Part shown: positions 9,749-17,090 of the stretch, in pieces
Numbering within the stretch: the stretch's first letter is position 1
Layout of the letters: each line of letters opens with the position of its first letter
From: Chitinophagales bacterium
GTDB lineage: Bacteria; Bacteroidota; Bacteroidia; Chitinophagales; UBA10324
Length of the DNA: 64,000 nucleotides
Assembly: GCA_019694975.1 (NCBI GenBank)
Contig: JAIBAY010000002.1
Coordinates: forward strand, 385,252 to 449,251
Direction: 5' to 3'
Notes under the pieces: model-generated
The model's database searches: none
Told to the model about the DNA's origin: nothing
The model's input: only the letters and a program-made list of their open reading frames with translations
Position numbers and translations under genes: made by a program

Positions 9749-9958
9749 TCAACGGCTTTCACAGCAACAACCTGTTTCCTTCATGCTGCAACAGTAAAAT
9801 GCCGGTTGACCAATTCGCAAAATGAGATGTATATATGTTGGTTCGTGAAAAAATGATCTGTTTACACTCACACAATTTCTCCTCAAAAATATTTTGCAGA
9901 TGAGCTTGAAATTTTCCTTCAGCACAATCAGATAATACCGGATGCTTTCCGGCCACTT

Positions 9959-9996
9959 ATAAAAAAAAACTCCGCAACAAGCGTCGCGGAGTTTTG
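9959..9996 (-). terminator. Rho-independent terminator after the DUF1573 pair
   Basis: Arms ACTCCGC (9969-9975) and GCGGAGT (9986-9992) form a perfect 7-bp GC-rich stem, extendable by A/T pairs, with a 10-base loop. On the minus strand the stem is followed by a run of eight or more T. It lies 20-57 bases past the stop of the DUF1573 gene ending at 10016. On the plus strand only four T follow, so it could also weakly stop read-through from mutS. Confidence 0.85.
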
Positions 9997-10015
9997 CGGT
10001 ATAATAATTCAATGA

Positions 10016-10495
10016 TTAGTTATTGGGTGTTGTCAGCATATTAGGCTGCTTCTCCGGCGTGGTTTGCTCTGTTTGTGTTTCCACGGTTCCTTTGATATAC
10101 AACACCTTGGATGGTGTTTTAGCATTGGAGGTAATGGTTATAGACTTATTGAACCCTCCCGGGTTAGCGGCATTATACTGCACATTGATGGAGGCACTCT
10201 TACCGGGAAGAATCGGTTCTTTAGGCCATTTCGGTGTGGTGCAGCCACAGGAAGCCTGCACATTGCTGATCACGATAGGTTCTTTCCCGTTATTTGTGAA
10301 ATTGAATTCATAGTTTACGGGGGTTCCTTTCGCAATTTTTCCGAAGTCATGTGTTTCTTCAGTGAAAGCGAAATCACCGGCATTGGGATTAGCCACCGGC
10401 GTTGAATTAGGTGCTGCCACAGGTGTTGCATTCTGGGCAAAGCCCTGGAAAGCGATAACAGCAAGCAGTGCAAAAGAGAAAATTACTTTTTTCAT
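10016..10495 (-). CDS. DUF1573 periplasmic protein (copy A)
   Basis: A secreted 159-residue protein with a signal peptide (about 1-20, ending GFAQ), a low-complexity Ala/Pro/Asn linker (21-38) and a single Ig-like DUF1573 domain. That domain begins FAFTEETHDFGKI and carries the hallmark ASCGCTTPKW with two Cys, then GKSASINVQYNAANPGGFNKSITITSNA. DUF1573 proteins are common in Bacteroidota; the fold is MSP/ASH-like and the function is not established. It lies 92 bases downstream of a close paralogue on the same strand and is followed by a strong terminator, so the two are likely one transcript. The acidic, Gln-rich tail after the domain is disordered. Confidence 0.85.
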   Translation of the reverse strand: MKKVIFSFALLAVIAFQGFAQNATPVAAPNSTPVANPNAGDFAFTEETHDFGKIAKGTPVNYEFNFTNNGKEPIVISNVQASCGCTTPKWPKEPILPGKSASINVQYNAANPGGFNKSITITSNAKTPSKVLYIKGTVETQTEQTTPEKQPNMLTTPNN

Positions 10496-10587
10496 GATGA
10501 ATTGGTTTTTAAGTTTATGTTTAGTTTAATTAATGACGATTATGCTTTCTATTGCAGGATCTTCGCTACATTATAGCAACCCACATT

Positions 10588-11070
10588 TTATTTTTCATCT
10601 TTGGCTGGTGTCGCTTCAGGAGCCGCAGCCTTTGGTAATACAGTTCCTTTAATCGTTAGGTATTTGGGATTTCCGGTATTCGATAACAATGTGATTGACT
10701 TATTGAAGCTGCCTTCCTTCACAGCATTGTAGGTCACCTTCACTGTTCCTGATTTGCCGGACAACACCGGTTCTTTCGTCCACTCAGGGGTGGTGCAGCC
10801 ACAGGAAGCAGTGGCCTGACTGACGATAAGTGGTTCTTTCCCGTCATTGGTGTAAGAAAAAACATGGCTTACAGGAATACCTTGTGGTATAGAACCGAAA
10901 TCCCACGTTTCTTCTGTAAACTTGAATATAGGCGCATCAGGCCCTGCCGGAACTGCCGGTGCAGCAGGCGTAGCAACAGCGGCCGGTGTTGCTTTCATTG
11001 GTGTCACTTTCGTGTTTTGTGCCAGCACAATAGCCGGAAGCAGGCAGAAAAGGAATAGAATTTTCTTCAT
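10588..11070 (-). CDS. DUF1573 periplasmic protein (copy B)
   Basis: 160 residues, paralogous to the next gene downstream. It has a signal peptide (1-17, ending VLAQ), an Ala/Pro-rich linker to about residue 48, and one DUF1573 domain starting FKFTEETWDFGSI with TASCGCTTPEW and GTVKVTYNAVKEGSFNKSITLLSNTGNP. The two copies share the same architecture and most motif residues, consistent with a tandem duplication followed by divergence in linker and tail. It carries the only clear promoter element of the pair. Function is not established for the family. Confidence 0.85.
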   Translation of the reverse strand: MKKILFLFCLLPAIVLAQNTKVTPMKATPAAVATPAAPAVPAGPDAPIFKFTEETWDFGSIPQGIPVSHVFSYTNDGKEPLIVSQATASCGCTTPEWTKEPVLSGKSGTVKVTYNAVKEGSFNKSITLLSNTGNPKYLTIKGTVLPKAAAPEATPAKDEK

Positions 11071-11088
11071 GTTATTTTTTTATTTGCC

Positions 11089-11096
11089 CAAAACTA
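11089..11096 (-). promoter_or_regulatory. Bacteroidota -7 promoter element for the DUF1573 pair
   Basis: Minus strand reads TAGTTTTG then G, matching TAnnTTTG, 18 bases before the ATG. TTTG is found at 11118-11121, 21 bases upstream of the element. Confidence 0.6.
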
Positions 11097-11256
11097 TTCA
11101 ATTGTGCAGTTACCTTCCAAATTATTTAAGAGGGCGGTAAGACTTTTAACAACTTTTTAAGAATTAAGTCTGTGCATGTACAACATAGGTAAGGAAAAAT
11201 GACAGCAATGAAATTTTCAGTTTCAGATCACCTCGTGTATTAGCAGCACTTTTTAC

Positions 11257-11264
11257 TATTTTTG
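11257..11264 (+). promoter_or_regulatory. Bacteroidota -7 promoter element for the 810-residue E1 gene
   Basis: TATTTTTG matches TAnnTTTG and ends 14 bases before the ATG at 11279, implying a leader of about 10 bases. No clear -33 TTG at the ideal spacing. Confidence 0.55.
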
Positions 11265-11278
11265 AAAAAAATCAAAAT

Positions 11279-13711
11279 ATGTCGGGAATGAAAATGTCAG
11301 CCGGCTCATCTCCGGGTGAAGGTCAGTTGACTTTTGAAGAATTCAAACTGCAGGTAGCAGGAGATTACCGGCTCGCCATGATCAGCAGGGAAGCAAGTTT
11401 GCTGGGAAGAAAGGAAGTCCTCAGGGGCAAAGCCAAGTTCGGCATCTTTGGCGACGGTAAAGAACTTGCGCAGATCGCATTGGCCAGGGTGTTCCGGGAA
11501 GGTGATATAAGGTCGGGCTATTATCGCGATCAGACAATGGCCTTTGCCACCGGCATGTGCGATGTGAGGCAGTTCTTCGCCCAGCTCTATGCTGATACCG
11601 ATCTGGCTCATGAACCGATGTCGGGCGGCAGGCAGATGAATGGCCATTATATCACCAGAATGCTTGATGAGCAGGGTAACTTTAAGGAATTATCCGCCAT
11701 GAAGATTTCAGCGGCGGATGCCTCTCCGACAGCTACGCAAATGCCTCGCGCATTAGGACTGGCGCTCGCCTCTAAAAAATTCCGTGAGATGGACAGTCTT
11801 AAACATCTTACGCAGTTTTCAGATAACGGCAATGAAGTGGTATTCGCCACCATCGGTGATGCAAGCACTTCAGAAGGACACTTTTGGGAAACGCTGAATG
11901 CCGCAGGCGTGCTGAAGGTACCTTTGGCGATTTCAGTCTGGGACGACGGTTATGGTATTTCCGTGCCGATCACTTTTCAGACTACGAAACAAAGTATCTC
12001 CGATGTGATAGCTGGTTTTGCGGCAGATGAAACAGGCAACGGCATCGACATTTATGTAGTCAACGGATGGGATTATGTTTCACTGATTGAAACGTATGAA
12101 AAAGGTATTGCCAAAGTGCGTGAAACACATATACCGGCATTATTTCACATTAAAGAACTAACACAGCCGCAGGGACATTCCACTTCCGGTTCGCATGAAC
12201 GATATAAAACCAGGGAACGCCTTGAATGGGAACGCACTTTCGACTGTAACAAGAAAATGCGGGAATGGATTATTCAATACGCCATATTATCGGCGGAAGA
12301 ATGTGATGCAATTGAAGCAGAAGCCAAAGCATTTGTAAATGATGAACGCAAAGCCGCGTGGGAAGCGTTTAATAATCCGATTAAAGCCTCCATCTCGGCG
12401 CTGACTGAATTGCTCGGGGAGATCGCACAAACCTCTTCGCATGCATCCGACATTACTGCCATCAGTGATAGGCTCCTGTCGGCCATTGATCCCATAAAGA
12501 AAGATGTGCTCATCGCGGCAAAAAGTGCACTGCGCATCATCAGCAGGGAAAATCATCCGATGCGCGAACAGCTTGCACAATGGAAGACATCGTATGAAGC
12601 AGCGCAACGCACTGCCTACACTTCGCACCTGCACAGCCAGTCATCACAGTCTGCCCTGCTGGTGAATGAAGTAAATCCTGTGTATGATGAAAATGCGCCG
12701 GTGATCAACGGGTTTGAAATCATGAACCACTGCTTTGATGCTGCGCTGGCACGTGAACCCCGCTTATTTGCTTTCGGTGAAGACCTGGGAAAAATTGGTG
12801 ATGTCAACCAGGGGTTTTCCGGACTTGAAAACAAGTATGGCATTGAACGTGTATTTGATGTTGGCATCCGCGAAGCGACCATTATTGGACAAGGCATCGG
12901 AATGGCAATGCGCGGGCTACGCCCCATAGCCGAAATTCAATACCTCGATTACTTATTGTATGCATTGCAGCTCATGAGTGACGACATTGCCACGCTGCAA
13001 TGGCGCACAGCCGGCGGACAAAAAGCACCCGTCATCATCCGTACAAGAGGGCACCGGCTGGAAGGTGTCTGGCATTCCGGTTCTCCCATGGGAATGATAC
13101 TGAATGCAATTCGTGGCATTTACCTGCTGGTTCCGCGAAACATGGTACAGGCGGCCCGTTATTATAACACGATGCTGTTGTCTGATGATCCTGCGTTGAT
13201 TATTGAATGCCTGAACGGATATCGCCTGAAAGAGCAACTGCCTTCCAATATCGGTGAGATGACCTTAACGCCCGGTGTGACCGAAATACTGAAGGAAGGA
13301 ACGGACGTCACACTGGTTACTTACGGTTCTTCATGCCGTGTGGCCATGGAAGCCGCTGAACAGCTGGAGAGCACTGGCATTTCAGTGGAAGTTATTGATG
13401 TGCAGTCATTGCTACCGTTCGATACCCATCATACTATTGTGGATTCCATCCGAAAAACCAACAGGGTAGTGTTTTTAGATGAAGATGTACCCGGTGGAGC
13501 CACTGCCTACATGCTGCAGCAAGTGCTGGAAATACAAAATGGCTACCGATACCTTGATGCAAAACCGGTTACCATCACTGCCACAGCCAATCGCCCGGCA
13601 TATGCGACGGACGGAGATTATTTTTGCAAACCCAATCCGGAAGATATCTTCGAAAAAATCTACGATATCATGCGGGAAGCGTTTCCGGAAGATTACCCGG
13701 CTATCGGTTAA
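11279..13711 (+). CDS. 2-oxoacid dehydrogenase E1, fused alpha-beta subunits (810 residues)
   Basis: Thiamine-diphosphate-dependent decarboxylase component of a 2-oxoacid (probably branched-chain) dehydrogenase complex. Residues about 20-360 form the alpha half and 480-800 the beta half. The beta half shows AFGEDLGKIGDVNQGF, IREATIIGQGIGMAM, IAEIQYLDYLL, GYRLKE and DEDVPGGATAYM. The ThDP motif in the alpha half is unusual: GDASTSEGHFWETLN starting at Gly193, then WDDGYGIS, where typical E1 alpha has GDG and an Asn-Asn or Asn-Gly pair. Because this variant keeps the Glu and surrounding fold residues it may be a lineage-typical form rather than a dead enzyme. No E2 or E3 gene is nearby. Transcribed just ahead of a TMTC-like gene. 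Confidence 0.85.
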   Translation: MSGMKMSAGSSPGEGQLTFEEFKLQVAGDYRLAMISREASLLGRKEVLRGKAKFGIFGDGKELAQIALARVFREGDIRSGYYRDQTMAFATGMCDVRQFFAQLYADTDLAHEPMSGGRQMNGHYITRMLDEQGNFKELSAMKISAADASPTATQMPRALGLALASKKFREMDSLKHLTQFSDNGNEVVFATIGDASTSEGHFWETLNAAGVLKVPLAISVWDDGYGISVPITFQTTKQSISDVIAGFAADETGNGIDIYVVNGWDYVSLIETYEKGIAKVRETHIPALFHIKELTQPQGHSTSGSHERYKTRERLEWERTFDCNKKMREWIIQYAILSAEECDAIEAEAKAFVNDERKAAWEAFNNPIKASISALTELLGEIAQTSSHASDITAISDRLLSAIDPIKKDVLIAAKSALRIISRENHPMREQLAQWKTSYEAAQRTAYTSHLHSQSSQSALLVNEVNPVYDENAPVINGFEIMNHCFDAALAREPRLFAFGEDLGKIGDVNQGFSGLENKYGIERVFDVGIREATIIGQGIGMAMRGLRPIAEIQYLDYLLYALQLMSDDIATLQWRTAGGQKAPVIIRTRGHRLEGVWHSGSPMGMILNAIRGIYLLVPRNMVQAARYYNTMLLSDDPALIIECLNGYRLKEQLPSNIGEMTLTPGVTEILKEGTDVTLVTYGSSCRVAMEAAEQLESTGISVEVIDVQSLLPFDTHHTIVDSIRKTNRVVFLDEDVPGGATAYMLQQVLEIQNGYRYLDAKPVTITATANRPAYATDGDYFCKPNPEDIFEKIYDIMREAFPEDYPAIG

Positions 13712-13771
13712 CAGTTTTTATGGGTAACCGGCAGATGTTGTTGCCGGTGTAATGGCAATGGAATTGAATAA

Positions 13772-15598
13772 ATGACACAGCAGCTTCGTTTTTACGAGCA
13801 ACGGAATATACAGCTAATCATCATTGCATTAGTGGCTTCATTGCTTTATGGCAATACCCTGTTCAACAGCTATGCATTGGATGATGGTATGGTGATCCTT
13901 GAAAACAAATTTGTGCTGAAAGGGGTCAGCGGGATTCCGGATATCCTGGCGCATGACAGTTTTTACGGCGCCATCGGCGACAGCAAAAATCTCAGTGGCG
14001 GACGCTATCGCCCGCTTTCCCTCATTGCCTTCGCAACGGAAATCTCGCTGTTCGGCAATAATGCGGTCATCCATCATCTTTTCAGCATTATTTTTTACCT
14101 GCTGACGGCAATTGTATTGCTGCTGTTTCTCCGCGACTTCATTTTCAGGCAGCATCCTGTTGCAGCATTTACCGCAGCTTTGCTTTTTACGATACATCCA
14201 ATTCATACGGAAGCAGTAGCCAATATCAAAAGCAGAGATGAGATTTTTTCACTGCTTTTCCTGCTGCTGACCTTGTATTTCCTGCTGCACTATGTGACAG
14301 TTTCCAAAAAACAACGTCACGCGCTGCTTGCCGTCTTCTGTTATGGGCTCGCTTTATTGTCAAAAGAAAACGGGATCATTTTTGTTGCCATCATTCCCGT
14401 CACACTTTGGTTTTTTACAGAGAAGCCTCTTGCCTTCATTGTGAAGCAAAGTATTCCCTTTTGGGTGATAGCAGCGCTCTACCTGTTGATGCGCTTCGCC
14501 GTTTTACCGGTTAATCACAAAGAGATTACAGAGGTGATGGATAATCCGTACGTACTTGCTACCACCGGCGAAAAGTATGCTACCATTTTTCTGGTGTTGC
14601 TCCGTTATCTTCAGTTGCTCCTCTGGCCACATCCGCTGACTTATGATTATTCTTTCAGGCAGGTGGCCTATGTAAATTTCTCGTCACCATTAGTTTGGTT
14701 ATCCTGTTGTTTACATCTTTTGATGGTTGCGTGGGTTATATCAGGGCTAAGAAAGAAAGACGTTATAGGCTGGTGCCTGTTATTTTACCTGTTGGGGATT
14801 TTTATCGTCTCCAACCTGCTGATAAACATCGGCGCGCCGATGGCAGAACGATTTTTATTCCAGGCCACTGTACCTTTTTCCATCGTGCTGGCGGAAACCG
14901 GCAGACGAATCTGGTTGCGATGGAAGACCAATGAGGCGATACGGCTTTCAGTCTCAGCTGTGTTGCTGTTACCGGTTTTGGCCTTCAGTTCGTATGCGAC
15001 CATCACGCGCAATGCGGACTGGCAATCAAATGAAACCTTGTTTCTGCATGATGTGAAAATATCATCAAACAGTGCGCGCGCCAACACTTATGCCGGTGTC
15101 TCGCTCATTAAACTTTGCGACTCGGCTGCAAATGATACGGTGAAACGAAAGTATGCACGACAGGCAATAGACTATTTCAAGATTGCTGAATCAATTAAAA
15201 AGAATTACATCACAACACTGCTGAATATGGGTGTGGCCTATAGCCGCCTCGACAGTGCAGATGCGGCGGAAGAAGCATGGAGCCGTGCCCGAATCGTGGA
15301 TCCTTCCAACAGCAACTTTATTGTTTATGATAAATACCTCGGCGAAACATATTACCAACAGGGTATGCAGGCAGCAAATAAAAACGAGCTGGCAAAATGT
15401 ATTATCTACCTGCAAAAAGCAGTGAAGTACACACCGGGAAATGCAAATGCATGGTATAACCTGGGCGGCGCTTTCTATACCACCGGGCAGCTTGATCAGG
15501 CTAAGTTGTGCTGGCAGCAGACATTAAAGCTGAATCCGGGTCATCAGGATGCCGCGAATGGATTAAGGGCATTAAGCATGATGCAACAAAAAAATTAG
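13772..15598 (+). CDS. TMTC-like GT-C membrane protein with C-terminal TPRs
   Basis: A 608-residue polytopic membrane protein with about 10-12 helices over residues 15-425 and a soluble TPR tail (about 440-605; repeats such as ITTLLNMGVAYSRLDSADAA and ANAWYNLGGAFYTTGQLDQA). The first extracytoplasmic loop has YALDDGMVILEN, an acidic pair typical of GT-C glycosyltransferases. HPIHTEAVANIKSRDE near residue 140 is the signature seen in TMTC O-mannosyltransferases. In that family the enzyme uses a polyprenyl-phosphate sugar on the far side of the membrane. Acceptor and sugar are unknown here. It follows the E1 gene by 60 bases on the same strand. Confidence 0.75.
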   Translation: MTQQLRFYEQRNIQLIIIALVASLLYGNTLFNSYALDDGMVILENKFVLKGVSGIPDILAHDSFYGAIGDSKNLSGGRYRPLSLIAFATEISLFGNNAVIHHLFSIIFYLLTAIVLLLFLRDFIFRQHPVAAFTAALLFTIHPIHTEAVANIKSRDEIFSLLFLLLTLYFLLHYVTVSKKQRHALLAVFCYGLALLSKENGIIFVAIIPVTLWFFTEKPLAFIVKQSIPFWVIAALYLLMRFAVLPVNHKEITEVMDNPYVLATTGEKYATIFLVLLRYLQLLLWPHPLTYDYSFRQVAYVNFSSPLVWLSCCLHLLMVAWVISGLRKKDVIGWCLLFYLLGIFIVSNLLINIGAPMAERFLFQATVPFSIVLAETGRRIWLRWKTNEAIRLSVSAVLLLPVLAFSSYATITRNADWQSNETLFLHDVKISSNSARANTYAGVSLIKLCDSAANDTVKRKYARQAIDYFKIAESIKKNYITTLLNMGVAYSRLDSADAAEEAWSRARIVDPSNSNFIVYDKYLGETYYQQGMQAANKNELAKCIIYLQKAVKYTPGNANAWYNLGGAFYTTGQLDQAKLCWQQTLKLNPGHQDAANGLRALSMMQQKN

Positions 15599-15914
15599 CG
15601 ATATACAGCTGCAGCCGGAAACTCATTTTTGTTCAGTGACAAATTGACGATGCTTTTATTACAGGAAAATATCCGGTCACAATACCTTATCCGCTGAATA
15701 CCTTATCATCTTCTGAATATTAATACAGGTTTCTGTCAATAATTTCTGTATTGAAAGCAGTGGCGGGAAAGAATCTGTTAACGGGAAATTTGCTTTCTCC
15801 TGTTACCATTTCTGTATTACAAAATACCTGCAGAACCAATGATCGTATTATTGATTTCAGTGTGGCCGGTTATCAGTGCTATCCTTTGATTACTTTTGCT
15901 TTCTTCAATTTACT
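15599..15914 (+). other. Intergenic region upstream of iaaA
   Basis: About 315 AT-rich bases. The only feature I can support is the iaaA promoter element at 15891-15898. A 61-codon frame at 15751-15936 overlaps the promoter and the iaaA start and is not credible. Confidence 0.5.
15891..15898 (+). promoter_or_regulatory. Bacteroidota -7 promoter element for iaaA
   Basis: TACTTTTG then C matches TAnnTTTG and ends 16 bases before the ATG at 15915. The frame is open 13 codons further upstream, to 15876, but that start would precede the promoter, so 15915 is preferred. Confidence 0.6.
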
Positions 15915-16841
15915 ATGTCAAAAAAATTCGGAATAGCAATACACGGTGGAGCAGGAACGATTCTTCAAAAACTGATGACGCCGGAAAAAGAAAGCATCTA
16001 CAGGGCTGGGCTGGAACAGGCATTGAACATTGGCTATCACCTGCTCGAAAGCGGTGGCAATGCCGTGGATGCTGTGGAAGCTTCTGTGCGCAGCCTGGAA
16101 GATTTTATTTATTTCAATGCCGGGAGAGGTTCCGTCTTCAATCATGAAGGGAAACATGAGATGGATGCTTCTATCATGAATGGAGCTGATCTGCGGGCAG
16201 GTGCTGTTTGTGCAGTCCGGAACATCCGCAACCCTGTATCGCTGGCCAAAGAGATCATGCTGCATTCCGAGCATGTTTTTTTGTGCGGAGAAGGTGCAAG
16301 CGAGTTTGCCGCTGAAAGAAAAATTGCTGTAGCAGAACCGGCTTATTTTTTTAATCAGGAACGGTATGATCAGTGGCAGCAAGCCCTTGCCGCAAATGTG
16401 ATGAAACTGGATCACGGCAGTGAAAAAAAGTTTGGCACCGTTGGCGCTGTCGCACTGGACAAAGATGGCAATCTGGCTGCGGCCACTTCCACCGGTGGAT
16501 TAACCAATAAAAGATTCGGTCGTGTTGGAGATAGTCCGCTGATAGGTGCCGGCACTTATGCCAATAACCAAATCTGTGCTGTTTCGTGCACCGGCCATGG
16601 AGAACACTTTATCCGTGCCGTGGTTGCGTACGATATTGCCGCGCTGATGGAATATAAAGGAATGCTGTTGAAAGAAGCATGCGAATTTGTAGTGCATAAA
16701 AAATTAGTTGATATGGGTGCTGAAGGCGGCCTCATCAGCATCGACCGTTTTGGGAACATCGAGATGCCCTTTAATTCCGAAGGCATGTATCGTGCATGTC
16801 GCAAAAACGATGATGCGGCATTCATTGCCATCTATAAATAG
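15915..16841 (+). CDS. iaaA: Isoaspartyl peptidase / L-asparaginase (Ntn-hydrolase)
   Basis: A plant-type asparaginase that autocleaves into two subunits and hydrolyses beta-aspartyl dipeptides. In cyanophycin-degrading bacteria this activity splits beta-Asp-Arg to Asp and Arg. The 308-residue protein shows the N-terminal IAIHGGAGT, GGNAVDAVEAS, AGRGSVFNHEGKHEMDASIM and the autoproteolysis site with nucleophile Thr175 in FGTVGAVALD. The small-subunit motifs STGGLTNKRFGRVGDSPLIG, GAGTYA and CTGHGEHFIR follow. The residue before Gly-Thr is Phe rather than the common His. There is no signal peptide, so it acts in the cytoplasm. It lies about 3.3 kb from cphB and 4.5 kb from cphA, which supports a role in cyanophycin turnover (inference). 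Confidence 0.92.
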   Translation: MSKKFGIAIHGGAGTILQKLMTPEKESIYRAGLEQALNIGYHLLESGGNAVDAVEASVRSLEDFIYFNAGRGSVFNHEGKHEMDASIMNGADLRAGAVCAVRNIRNPVSLAKEIMLHSEHVFLCGEGASEFAAERKIAVAEPAYFFNQERYDQWQQALAANVMKLDHGSEKKFGTVGAVALDKDGNLAAATSTGGLTNKRFGRVGDSPLIGAGTYANNQICAVSCTGHGEHFIRAVVAYDIAALMEYKGMLLKEACEFVVHKKLVDMGAEGGLISIDRFGNIEMPFNSEGMYRACRKNDDAAFIAIYK

Positions 16842-17090
16842 CGAATGCCGCTCTTTTATTGTATTCCTCCGTTCAGTATGCGTTGCTGTTGCACAAATAC
16901 GGATGGTGCCTGCATAAAAAGTCTTTGTTGCCACTTTCTCGTGTTGCCGGACTTTCCCGATAAATATTCCGGCACTTTTGTAATCTCAGATTTTGAAAGC
17001 AAATTTGCATTTTTCGTCTTGTTCAAATTCTTTTATTAATTCACCTGATCCAACACGTCACGGCAGCTTTTCAAACAGTACTATTTTCAT

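Noticed and set aside
13700-13755. Short inverted repeats CGGTTA/TAACCG and CCGGCA/TGCCGG after the first E1 gene
   Set aside because: Six-base arms, overlapping and without a T run; too weak to call a terminator between two same-strand genes.
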